Origin: Sulfitobacter mediterraneus
GTDB taxonomy: Bacteria; Pseudomonadota; Alphaproteobacteria; Rhodobacterales; Rhodobacteraceae
Assembly (NCBI RefSeq): GCF_003054325.1
Contig: NZ_QBKU01000009.1
Location: forward strand, 62,001-126,000
DNA length: 64,000 nt
Reading direction: 5' to 3'
Each line of letters begins with the position of its first letter. Position 1 is the stretch's first letter. The translations under genes and the position numbers were made by a program. Shown in pieces: positions 55,660 to 64,000 of the stretch. Under the pieces are notes generated by a model, which was not told the origin of the DNA, did not search any database, and worked only from the letters and a program-made list of their open reading frames with translations.

Positions 55660-55720
55660 CCAATGGGCTATAAGGCAAGCAAAGGGGCGGTGAAAGCCCC
55701 CGCAAAACAGGAGAGCGGCA

Positions 55721-57649
55721 ATGAAATGGATCATGCGGATTTTGGGGCTGGTGGTTTTGGTGGCTGTGCTGGTCGTCGTGGGGGTTTTGATGCTGCCTGC
55801 GGACAAGATCGCGCAGATCGCAGGGGACCAGCTGCGCAAGGTGACGGGGCGCGATGTGACGATCAGCGGCGATGTTTCCATGACCTTCTGGCCGGTGCTG
55901 GGCGTGACAGCGGGTGGGCTTGAGGTTGGCAATGCCAGCTGGGCCAAGGACGGCGCGATGCTCAGCACCACGAACGCGGCCATCGGGGTGGATGCCTCGG
56001 CCCTGCTGCGCGGCGAGATCCGGATCACAAACATCGAGGCACAAAGCCCGACGATCCGGTTGGAAAGCCGCAAGGATGGGCGGGCCAGCTGGGAATTCAC
56101 CGATGCCACAGGCGCAGCACAGATCGAGACTGAAACCTCGCCCGCGCGGCCAGCCAAGGCGGTGACCATTCAAAAGCTCAAGATCACCGATGCCACGTTG
56201 ATTTTTGACGCGGAAGGGTCGGATCTGGTGTCTTATCAAGGGGTTGATCTGGCGCTGGATTGGCCGGATGCCAATGGTGCGGCGGATATTGCGGCGGCCC
56301 TGCGCCCCGCCCGCGACAAGGTTAACATCGGCGCCCGCATTGAAAATTTCGGATCATTCCTGACCGGCACGGTGCAGCCTTTGCGGGCCAAGATCACGGC
56401 CAAGGGGGGCGAGTTGAGCCTTCAGGGACGCGGATCTCTGGAAGGGGCGGTTGCGGGTGGATTTGCGCTTCAGGCCGGGAACACGGCAACGTTTCTGGCG
56501 CAACTGGGGGCAGGCGCTGTGGAACTGCCCAAGGGGCTGGGGCAAAGCCTGAATGTCACCGCCGATCTGACGCTGACACCCGATAGGCGTTTGGCACTGC
56601 GGGATCTGGTGGCGGATCTGGGCGGCAACACCCTGCGAGGCGGGGTCGATGTGGCGCTGAACGGTGTGCCGCAGATCAATGCGCAACTGAACGCCGGGGC
56701 GCTGGATCTGCGCAGCCTCACCGAAGGCGGCGAGGGCGGCGGCAGCAATGCCGGGCCGGGTTGGCCCAAAGACCGGATTGATGCCTCGGGACTTGCGGCG
56801 TTCAACGGCACCATTGCCCTGAACGCGAGCAGTATTGATCTGGGCGCATTGTCCCTTGGCCCCACGCGCACGGTACTGCGCAACGACAGATCGCGGATGG
56901 TGTTCGAGCTGCGCGAGGTCAACGCCTATGACGGCAAACTGGCGGGGGAGTTTGTGATGAACAACCGCAACGGCCTGTCCGTGGGCGGCAAATTGCAGGC
57001 GCTGGGCGTGCAGATGCAGCCTTTGTTGGCCGATCTGGCTGATCTGAGCCGGTTTCGCGGGCAGGGCAACGCCTCGCTCTCGTTCCTCGGGGTGGGGCAA
57101 AGCGTGGATGCGATCATGCGCTCTCTCAGCGGTGAGGGCAGCCTCAAGGTGGGGCGCGGGGCCATCGAAGGGATCGACCTTGACGCACTGCTTGGCTCGT
57201 TTGATGTGGAGGGCGGCACCACCGTGTTTGACAGCCTGAACGCCAGCTATGCGATCAAGGGCGGGGTGCTGCGCAATTCTGATCTGCTGATGCTGCTGCC
57301 CAACTTTAACGCGGCGGGCGCAGGCGAGATCAATCTGGGCGCACAAACACTGGATTACACTGTCACGCCCAAGGCGCTGCGGGTGAACGGGGATCGCGGG
57401 CTGGCGGTGCCTGTGCGGATTTACGGGCCATGGGCCGATCCCAGAATCCGGCCTGATCTGAAAGCGGCGGTGGACCTGAACTTCCAGAAAGAAAAGGAAG
57501 AAGCCAAAGCCAAGGTTGAGGCCAAGGTCCAGCAAAAGATCGAAAAAGAACTGGGTGTGAAGGTCGAGGACGGCCAGTCCATCGAAGAGGCGGTCAAAGA
57601 CGGGATCGAGGACAAGTTGAAAAAGGAACTGCTGAGCATCTTTGATTGA
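55721..57649 (+). CDS. AsmA family protein
   Basis: A 642-residue inner-membrane-anchored periplasmic protein: N-terminal helix ([20 protein letters not shown]), AsmA N-terminal domain with [21 protein letters not shown], and a C-terminal AsmA-2 domain (about 470-600). The end is an unusual charged tail of Lys/Glu, predicted helical coil (about 590-642). AsmA-like proteins are bridge-type lipid transporters that affect outer-membrane assembly. Its start is divergent from rimO by 61 bases. Confidence 0.88.
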   Translation: MKWIMRILGLVVLVAVLVVVGVLMLPADKIAQIAGDQLRKVTGRDVTISGDVSMTFWPVLGVTAGGLEVGNASWAKDGAMLSTTNAAIGVDASALLRGEIRITNIEAQSPTIRLESRKDGRASWEFTDATGAAQIETETSPARPAKAVTIQKLKITDATLIFDAEGSDLVSYQGVDLALDWPDANGAADIAAALRPARDKVNIGARIENFGSFLTGTVQPLRAKITAKGGELSLQGRGSLEGAVAGGFALQAGNTATFLAQLGAGAVELPKGLGQSLNVTADLTLTPDRRLALRDLVADLGGNTLRGGVDVALNGVPQINAQLNAGALDLRSLTEGGEGGGSNAGPGWPKDRIDASGLAAFNGTIALNASSIDLGALSLGPTRTVLRNDRSRMVFELREVNAYDGKLAGEFVMNNRNGLSVGGKLQALGVQMQPLLADLADLSRFRGQGNASLSFLGVGQSVDAIMRSLSGEGSLKVGRGAIEGIDLDALLGSFDVEGGTTVFDSLNASYAIKGGVLRNSDLLMLLPNFNAAGAGEINLGAQTLDYTVTPKALRVNGDRGLAVPVRIYGPWADPRIRPDLKAAVDLNFQKEKEEAKAKVEAKVQQKIEKELGVKVEDGQSIEEAVKDGIEDKLKKELLSIFD

Positions 57650-57753
57650 CGTGTCAGGGGTACAATTTCCTATACGATCCTAGTGGCGGTCCGGCCTGTG
57701 CTGCGCTATGTCAGGCCAGACCACATGCCCGATTTCATGAAGGAGCTGCCGTT

Positions 57754-58986
<1,233 letters not shown>

Positions 58987-58995
58987 GTTTTCCAG

Positions 58996-59100
58996 CGGCC
59001 CCCAAACGCGCAGTCATTGGGCCCCAGCCCCCAAACAAGAGATCATTGGGCCCCAGCCCCCAAACAAGAGATCATCGGGGGCCAGCCCCCAAACCCCCGG
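58996..59100. repeat. Tandem repeat, four units of 29 bases
   Basis: Units with the core AGCCCCCAAACAAGAGATCA repeat every 29 bases (for example AGCCCCC at 59026, 59055 and 59084), the first and last diverged. It directly follows trpB and ends in CCCCCGGAGGTATTT. The GGGCCCC and GGGGGCC blocks can form hairpins. No gene is in this gap. Confidence 0.75.
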
Positions 59101-59131
59101 AGGTATTTAGGGCCAAAAAAGGGGGGCAGGG

Positions 59132-59518
59132 TCAGTCTTTGGATGGCCTTTGTAATGCGTGATCTTTAAGGGTTTGCAAGGGCACCACGTCCAAGGCGCG
59201 AATGTGCGTGGCTTCGAGGGAGACCTTGGGCCCGCATCCCTCATCGGCCGCTTGCAGGAACCGGCCCGCGCAGAGGCACCATGTGTCGCCGGGGTTCAGA
59301 CCATCAAATCCGAACTCGGGCCGCGGGGTGCTGAGGTCATTGCCGACATATTTCGAATAGGCGAGAAATTCGGCGGTCATTATAGCGCAGACCGTGTGGC
59401 TGCCGTGATCTTCGGCGCAGGTGTTGCACATTCCATCGCGGTAAAAGCCGGTGACAGGATCGGTGCCGCATAACGCAAGCGGGCCGTTCAGGACATTGAT
59501 GCTTTGATCAGGTTCCAT
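59132..59518 (-). CDS. DUF2237 family protein
   Basis: A 128-residue protein of the DUF2237 family with many cysteines: LCGTDPVTGFYRDG, MCNTCAEDHGSHTVCAIM and GDTWCLCAGRF. Possible metal binding; function unknown. It lies 6 bases after the serine-hydrolase stop, in the same direction, so the two are cotranscribed. Confidence 0.88.
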   Translation of the reverse strand: MEPDQSINVLNGPLALCGTDPVTGFYRDGMCNTCAEDHGSHTVCAIMTAEFLAYSKYVGNDLSTPRPEFGFDGLNPGDTWCLCAGRFLQAADEGCGPKVSLEATHIRALDVVPLQTLKDHALQRPSKD

Positions 59519-59524
59519 GGTCCC

Positions 59525-60691
59525 TCACAGGTTTTCGGCGATCAGGCGGAAGATGTCGATGTTGCGCTGGCTGACGCCTGCCTCGCGGAATTTTCGGTCG
59601 GCGGCGTTGGTGGCGATCACCACGTTGCGGGCGGTGTCGATATAAAGATATTGGCCGTAGACCCCGCGTGCCATGTATTCGCCCGGCGCGGCTCCTTGAG
59701 GGATCCACCATTGGTAGCCATAGCCGATTTTGCCCGGCGCAGTGGGGGCGCTGGCAGCGGTTGAGGCCGCGACCCAGGCCGCTGGAACGATCTGTTGGCC
59801 TTGCCACTCACCGCCTTGGGCGAACATCTGGGCAAAGCGGGCGTAATCGCGGGTGGTCAGGTTCAGACCGCCCAGAACAAAGGCGGTGCCAACGCCATCG
59901 GTGACGTAATAGGGGCTGCGCTCCAACCCCAGAGGCACGATGATTTTCTCGCTGAGCAGGTCGGCAATGCTGCGCCCTGTTGCGCCGCGCACCACCATGC
60001 CGATCACATGGGTGTCGATGGAAACATATTGCCATTGCTGGCCGGGTTCAGCCAAGCGTTCGGTCAAATCTGCGGTGAAGTCATCCATCTTGCCGCCCAA
60101 GGCAAGGATACGGCCCATCCGGTTGATGTCGGAGTTTTTGTCGAGGTAATCCTCGTCAAAGGTCACGCCGCTGGACATTTGCAGGACATTGCGCAGGGTC
60201 GCGCCGTCGTAGGCGCTGCCCTTGAGTTGCGGTGCATATTGGGTGACCGGATCGTCGAGAGAGGCGATTTTGCCTTCGTCCAGCAAGATACCAACAAGCG
60301 CCGAGAGATAGCTTTTGGCGACCGACCACGAGATCCGCAGATCATCCGGCCCGGTGCCCTGAAAGTAGTTCTCATAGACGATGTCGCCATCCTTGAGCAC
60401 CACAAGCGCGGTGACGGCCCGGTCGGTGATCCATTGATTGACCTGCGATGGCAGGGTGGTTTCGGGGCCATAATCCAGCGCCGTGGTCGGGCCATTGCCG
60501 CGCGGCACTGGGGTGGTCAGAAAGGCCGCGTCCATATGGCTGAAGTTCGAGACAATCTTTTCTGCGCTGAACAGGGAGTTCACCGCCAGCAGGCGCGTGA
60601 TCTCTTCGAGTTTCCACAGGCCAACGACCACAGCCGCCAGAACCAGCGCCAAAAGCAGCCGACCCAGCCATTTACCGAACCTACGCATCAT
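59525..60691 (-). CDS. Serine hydrolase, beta-lactamase (class C)-like
   Basis: A 388-residue penicillin-binding-fold hydrolase with an N-terminal membrane helix (LGRLLLALVLAAVVVGLW), SxxK motif SVAK (nucleophile Ser) and a YVS at the position of YxN. Such proteins act as esterases or peptidases; beta-lactam resistance should not be assumed. ATG 60691 or 60688. Confidence 0.87.
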   Translation of the reverse strand: MMRRFGKWLGRLLLALVLAAVVVGLWKLEEITRLLAVNSLFSAEKIVSNFSHMDAAFLTTPVPRGNGPTTALDYGPETTLPSQVNQWITDRAVTALVVLKDGDIVYENYFQGTGPDDLRISWSVAKSYLSALVGILLDEGKIASLDDPVTQYAPQLKGSAYDGATLRNVLQMSSGVTFDEDYLDKNSDINRMGRILALGGKMDDFTADLTERLAEPGQQWQYVSIDTHVIGMVVRGATGRSIADLLSEKIIVPLGLERSPYYVTDGVGTAFVLGGLNLTTRDYARFAQMFAQGGEWQGQQIVPAAWVAASTAASAPTAPGKIGYGYQWWIPQGAAPGEYMARGVYGQYLYIDTARNVVIATNAADRKFREAGVSQRNIDIFRLIAENL

Positions 60692-60747
60692 GATCCCCCA
60701 TCTGTCCCTGCATCATCCAAGCACAGGCGGGTCTTTGATGCCAAGCT

Positions 60748-61788
60748 TTACCCTGCGTAGTCCCAGTTGATCCAACGACCATGGAAATCGGCCCGCCCCA
60801 GATTGAGCGTGAGTTCACCGGGCCAAAGCCGCAGCACCAGTGCCGCGCCGATCTTGCCTGTGGTGTCGCCATCACTTTCCATCGACAGCCACGCCAGCGG
60901 GCGCCGGGCGGTGGCCTTTGCCCCTGCGGCCTCGATCAACGCACGGCCACGGTCCTGTGCGGCTTTGGGAAAGTATTGCCATGCGACCGTGTGCTGGATC
61001 AGGTGGAGCTGTCCGTCGGGGGCATCGTCAAGGCGTGGTCCCAGCCAGTCAATTGCATCGCCTCTCGTCAGCGGCGCATTGGCCACGCTTGCCGCTGCAC
61101 GGGTCAGGGCAAGCCGTTCGGGTTGATCGGGCCAGAGATATGCCGAGAGGCGCAGCAGGTCATCGCCGGTGGTTGGGTCAAGCGGATTGAGGTCCACGCC
61201 AGCGCGATCCGCGATGATCGGCGTTGTTTCCGGGGGCAGGGCGCCATCCCACTCTGGGTTCAGAACCAAAGCCGGATCGGAGGCGCCAAAGCGCACCCCG
61301 CCAGCGTCAACAGCAAAATGATCCCACATCAGGTTGAGACCGCCACTTGCGCCCAATTCGCTTAGCCGGATGGGCAGGTCAAAATGGGTCGTGGCGACAT
61401 GGGCACCCGCGATCAAGGCAGCGGAACGGCGTACCTCGTTGGTTTGGGGGGCGCTGTCTGTCCAGTCCAGCATGAACGCCTCGCGCTTTTGGAGGGCCGC
61501 CAGAACACCGTCCCGCAGATCGCTGTCAGAGGCGGCATGGGGCGGGTAAAGCGCGGCAAGCTCGGGGGATTGGCCGCTCAGCACCAGCGCGTGCAGCCCA
61601 CCTGCGATGCGCAGCGGCAGCGAGTGGCCCGCAGGCCCGATATCACCGTCAAAGCCTGCCATCTTGGTGGCCAAAGCACCGGTCGCGGGCCAATGCTCTG
61701 CGAGGATGGTCAAGAGCTGGCCCATGAAAGGCGAGCCCAAGCCTGCGCAAGCGTCGGCTTGGGCGCGGAAGGCTTGTGTTAGGTTCAC
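60748..61788 (-). CDS. DUF2332 family protein
   Basis: A 346-residue protein of the DUF2332 family (QADACAGLGSPFMGQLL at the start, LSELGASGGLNLMWD near 140-155). The glycine-rich ELGASGGLN resembles a SAM-binding loop, but activity is unknown. The GTG start overlaps the pth stop (GTGA). Confidence 0.86.
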   Translation of the reverse strand: MNLTQAFRAQADACAGLGSPFMGQLLTILAEHWPATGALATKMAGFDGDIGPAGHSLPLRIAGGLHALVLSGQSPELAALYPPHAASDSDLRDGVLAALQKREAFMLDWTDSAPQTNEVRRSAALIAGAHVATTHFDLPIRLSELGASGGLNLMWDHFAVDAGGVRFGASDPALVLNPEWDGALPPETTPIIADRAGVDLNPLDPTTGDDLLRLSAYLWPDQPERLALTRAAASVANAPLTRGDAIDWLGPRLDDAPDGQLHLIQHTVAWQYFPKAAQDRGRALIEAAGAKATARRPLAWLSMESDGDTTGKIGAALVLRLWPGELTLNLGRADFHGRWINWDYAG

Positions 61789-62474
61789 TTGAACTTCTCC
61801 ATCAGTTTTTGAAACGGAGACTTTTGCGGTTCTTCAACGGCTTCTGTCGGGGTAGGGTCCGGCGCCTTTGCCGACTTGGGGCCTTTGGTGCCAGTACCGG
61901 ACCGGGGCGGGTTCACCCGCATGGCCACGGCGTTCAAGAACTTTGCGGTGTCGCCCGCCGCCAGATAGGTCGCGCCATCGCTGATCCCGCGCAGCACATC
62001 GTCAAGCCAATCCGCGTCGGCCTTGGGGAAATCGCGCAGCACATACCCCGGCACCGCATCCTTGTGACCAGGATGGCCAACCCCAAGGCGCACGCGGTCA
62101 TACTCCGGCCCGATATGGGCATGGATTGAACGCAACCCATTGTGCCCCGCATGGCCGCCGCCGCTTTTGCATTTGACCTTGCCGGGGGCGAGGTCGATCT
62201 CGTCGTGCAGCACGATCACATCTGCCGGGTCCAGCTTGTAGAACCGCATCGCGGCCTGCACCGATTGGCCTGAGTTGTTCATAAAGGTTTCAGGTTTCAG
62301 CAAGACGGCCCGGTCAGAGCCAAAACGCCCCTCGCTGACGCTCCCCTGATGTTTGCCCTTCCACGGGGCAAATCCATGATCCGCCGCGATCTGGTCAAGG
62401 GCCATAAAGCCGATGTTGTGCCGGTTGCGGGCGTATTTGCCACCGGGGTTGCCGAGACCAACAATCAATTTCAT
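61785..62474 (-). CDS. pth: Peptidyl-tRNA hydrolase
   Basis: Releases peptides from prematurely dropped peptidyl-tRNA. The 229-residue enzyme has GLGNPGGKYARNRHNIGF with catalytic His near 19 and LHDEIDLAPGKVKCKSGGG. About 40 residues longer than E. coli Pth because of a Pro/Lys/Thr-rich C-terminal tail. ATG 62474 with AGGAG is better than the GTG at 62477. Confidence 0.95.
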   Translation of the reverse strand: MKLIVGLGNPGGKYARNRHNIGFMALDQIAADHGFAPWKGKHQGSVSEGRFGSDRAVLLKPETFMNNSGQSVQAAMRFYKLDPADVIVLHDEIDLAPGKVKCKSGGGHAGHNGLRSIHAHIGPEYDRVRLGVGHPGHKDAVPGYVLRDFPKADADWLDDVLRGISDGATYLAAGDTAKFLNAVAMRVNPPRSGTGTKGPKSAKAPDPTPTEAVEEPQKSPFQKLMEKFK

Positions 62475-62664
62475 CACATCACTCCTGAACTGGGCGGCAC
62501 TGTAACGCTGCTGTGCGGCGAGGGGAATGCTCGGGATGGCAGAAAACCTATGGATCTGCTGGCAGGTTGTCCCGCTTTTGGCGCAGGAACCGCAGAACCG
62601 CGAGATCAGTGGTCAGGGATATTGCCTTGTTAAAACAACAATTTGCCAATTTGAGGTCCGCCAG

Positions 62665-63750
62665 TTACAGCGCAAAATCCGCACGCGCGGCCCACAAGGG
62701 TTGAAAGCCGCTGCCGGTTTGGGCCTCGACCCTGTCCAGCGCCTCCAACCCTGCTTGCGCACCGTGCAATCGTGCTGTGACCACCGCCTGTGCGACCATT
62801 GCGCCCGCTGTGGGGGCCAGTTGCAACAGCGCATGGTAGAGCTTGTTCAGCGCGGTCCAATCGGTTTGCCCACTGTCCTTTCGGGTCATGTGAACCGCTT
62901 CTATCGCAGCCTCAATCTGAAAGCGGCCCCATTGACCCAAACTATGGGCCAGTGTCAGTTGGCGATTGCCATAGGCGATCAACCGATCATCCCAAAGGGT
63001 CACGTCCTGTTGCGGCGTTGGCACCAAACTGCGGTTTTGAACACGCGCCTGCGCCCTTGCATGGCTGAGCGCGATCAGCGCCGCCAGCCCTTTGATCTCT
63101 GGGTCATCCGGCAACAACTGTGCCAACAAGTCCGCGAGATATAGCGCCTCTTCTCCCATGCCATCACTTGGGTCGAGCCAGTCATGGGCGTGCACGGCAT
63201 AGATCGCTTCGGCAATTGCGGTGCTGCGCAAGGGCAGTTGATCGGCGTCCGGAATTTGAAATGGAATGCCCGCATCGCGGATCTTGGCCTTGGCCCGCAC
63301 CAGCCGTTTGGCCAGCGCCGCAGGCGAGACCATGAAGAGCCGCGCGATGGTCTTTGCGTCGATCCCCAATACCGTTTGCAGCATCAAAGGGGTGTGCAGG
63401 TCCGCTGCGATGGCCGGGTGGGCGCAGACCATCAGCAGGGCCAACCGTTCGTCCGGGAATGTGCTGTCATCTGCGTCGGTATCCGGCATGTCGGGGATCT
63501 CGCTTTGCGTGGGAAACCGGGTTTGGCGGCGCTGATGATCGGTTAGATGATTGCGCGCCACCGAAAGCAACCATGCATCGGGATTGTCCGGTACGCCCTT
63601 GGCGGGCCAATGGGTCAACGCGCGGGCGAACGCAGTCGAGAGCGCGTCTTCGGCCAGGGCAATGTCATGGGTGCGGGCCGACAGAAACGCCAGCAACCGC
63701 CCATAGGATGTCCGCGCCGCCATTTCGGCAGCGCGGGCGGCTTGGGTCAT
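62665..63750 (-). CDS. ECF-type RNA polymerase sigma factor with C-terminal extension
   Basis: A 361-residue sigma-70 family factor: region 2 (LSARTHDIALAEDALSTAFARAL with WLLSVARNHLTDHQRR) and region 4 (LMLQTVLGIDAKTIARLF then AALAKRLVRAKAKI), followed by a long C-terminal domain (about 180-361). It fits the group with DUF6596 tails that are encoded beside YCII proteins. ATG 63750 overlaps the YCII stop (ATGA). Confidence 0.9.
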   Translation of the reverse strand: MTQAARAAEMAARTSYGRLLAFLSARTHDIALAEDALSTAFARALTHWPAKGVPDNPDAWLLSVARNHLTDHQRRQTRFPTQSEIPDMPDTDADDSTFPDERLALLMVCAHPAIAADLHTPLMLQTVLGIDAKTIARLFMVSPAALAKRLVRAKAKIRDAGIPFQIPDADQLPLRSTAIAEAIYAVHAHDWLDPSDGMGEEALYLADLLAQLLPDDPEIKGLAALIALSHARAQARVQNRSLVPTPQQDVTLWDDRLIAYGNRQLTLAHSLGQWGRFQIEAAIEAVHMTRKDSGQTDWTALNKLYHALLQLAPTAGAMVAQAVVTARLHGAQAGLEALDRVEAQTGSGFQPLWAARADFAL

Positions 63751-64000
63751 TCCCCGCCCATCGCCGAGGCGCGAATTTCGACCTTGCCAGTCTTTGCAGC
63801 GGGGCATTTTTCGGCCCATGCCATCGCGGCATCCAGATCAGGCACATCAATCACGAAATATCCGCCCAAGGTTTCCTTGGTGTCGGCAAAGGGGCCATCC
63901 TGCACCTGCTTGCTGCCGCCTTTGACCGACAGGGTTGTGGCGGTCTGCACCGGTTGCAGCCAATCGGTGTCCACAAACACGCCCGCCTCGTGCAGCGCAC
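63747..64000 (-). CDS. YCII family protein (truncated by window edge)
   Basis: C-terminal 83 residues of a YCII-related protein (LHEAGVFVDTDWLQP, GPFADTKETLGGYFVIDVP); its start lies beyond base 64000. YCII proteins with this DGPFADTKE motif are commonly encoded directly before such sigma factors and may sense or modulate them, a family-level association only. Confidence 0.88.
   Translation of the reverse strand, partial: ALHEAGVFVDTDWLQPVQTATTLSVKGGSKQVQDGPFADTKETLGGYFVIDVPDLDAAMAWAEKCPAAKTGKVEIRASAMGGE

Noticed and set aside
59525..60691. Antibiotic-resistance beta-lactamase reading of the serine hydrolase
   Set aside because: Only the SxxK motif is clear and a membrane anchor precedes it; resistance cannot be inferred.

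Overview
The window is a chromosomal segment of a marine alphaproteobacterium, most probably a Rhodobacteraceae (Roseobacter-group) species. The evidence is the moderately high GC content, the alphaproteobacterial gene order (suc operon with lpd last, sdhCDAB, nfu-tsaB-rimI), the complete set of marker genes of the ethylmalonyl-CoA pathway in the branch used by Rhodobacter, a LuxR-type regulator with a CtrA box, and typical roseobacter intergenic repeats. No tRNA, rRNA, CRISPR, prophage, transposase or plasmid gene was seen. Gene density is high and most genes sit in short operons with ATGA, GTGA or TGATG overlaps.

Layout. 1-2.9 kb: end of ftsE, then ftsX, plsC and an FMN-binding oxidase-like gene. 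3-4.8 kb: a membrane fatty-acid/sterol hydroxylase and a lipoprotein. 4.8-15.5 kb (minus strand): the 2-oxoglutarate dehydrogenase/succinyl-CoA ligase operon, read as sucC - secreted protein - methyltransferase - small ORF - sucD - sucA - sucB - two MAPEG genes - lpd. 15.7-19.1 kb (minus): malyl-CoA thioesterase (mcl2), nnrU-like gene, DUF1737, mesaconyl-CoA hydratase (mch) and a metallopeptidase. 19.4-21.6 kb: a secreted protein, a TauE/SafE permease and a double PRC-barrel protein. 21.8-28.2 kb: mdh, a foldback repeat pair, a DUF1194 protein and sdhC-D-A-lipoprotein-sdhB. 28.3-32.2 kb: flavoprotein, DUF1989, deoD and an H-NS-like gene. 32.3-37.4 kb: ecm (minus) divergent from a plsB-like acyltransferase and ccr. 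37.5-42.4 kb: LuxR solo with a small partner, helicase, SDR, TIGR02186 and TauE/SafE. 42.6-47.4 kb: BMP-type (nucleoside) ABC importer. 47.5-64 kb: nfu-tsaB-rimI, a universal stress protein, an aminotransferase, a metalloprotease, rimO, asmA, trpB, pth and an ECF-type sigma factor with a YCII protein.

The theme of the first 37 kb is acetyl-CoA, C4 and C5 metabolism. Ccr and Ecm start the ethylmalonyl-CoA route, Mch and Mcl2 finish it, and the products (glyoxylate, malate, and succinate via propionyl-CoA) enter the TCA enzymes encoded in the same segment. The most interesting signal is regulatory: a perfect palindrome TGTGATCACA occurs twice, with exactly 21 bp between centres, in front of both sucC and sdhC, and once (9/10) in front of mdh. 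A separate 11-mer AAACGCAAGAA recurs upstream of ccr, ecm and sdhC. Together these suggest an undescribed, helically phased TCA-cycle operator system and a second element linking it to acetate assimilation. The regulator genes are not identifiable in the window.
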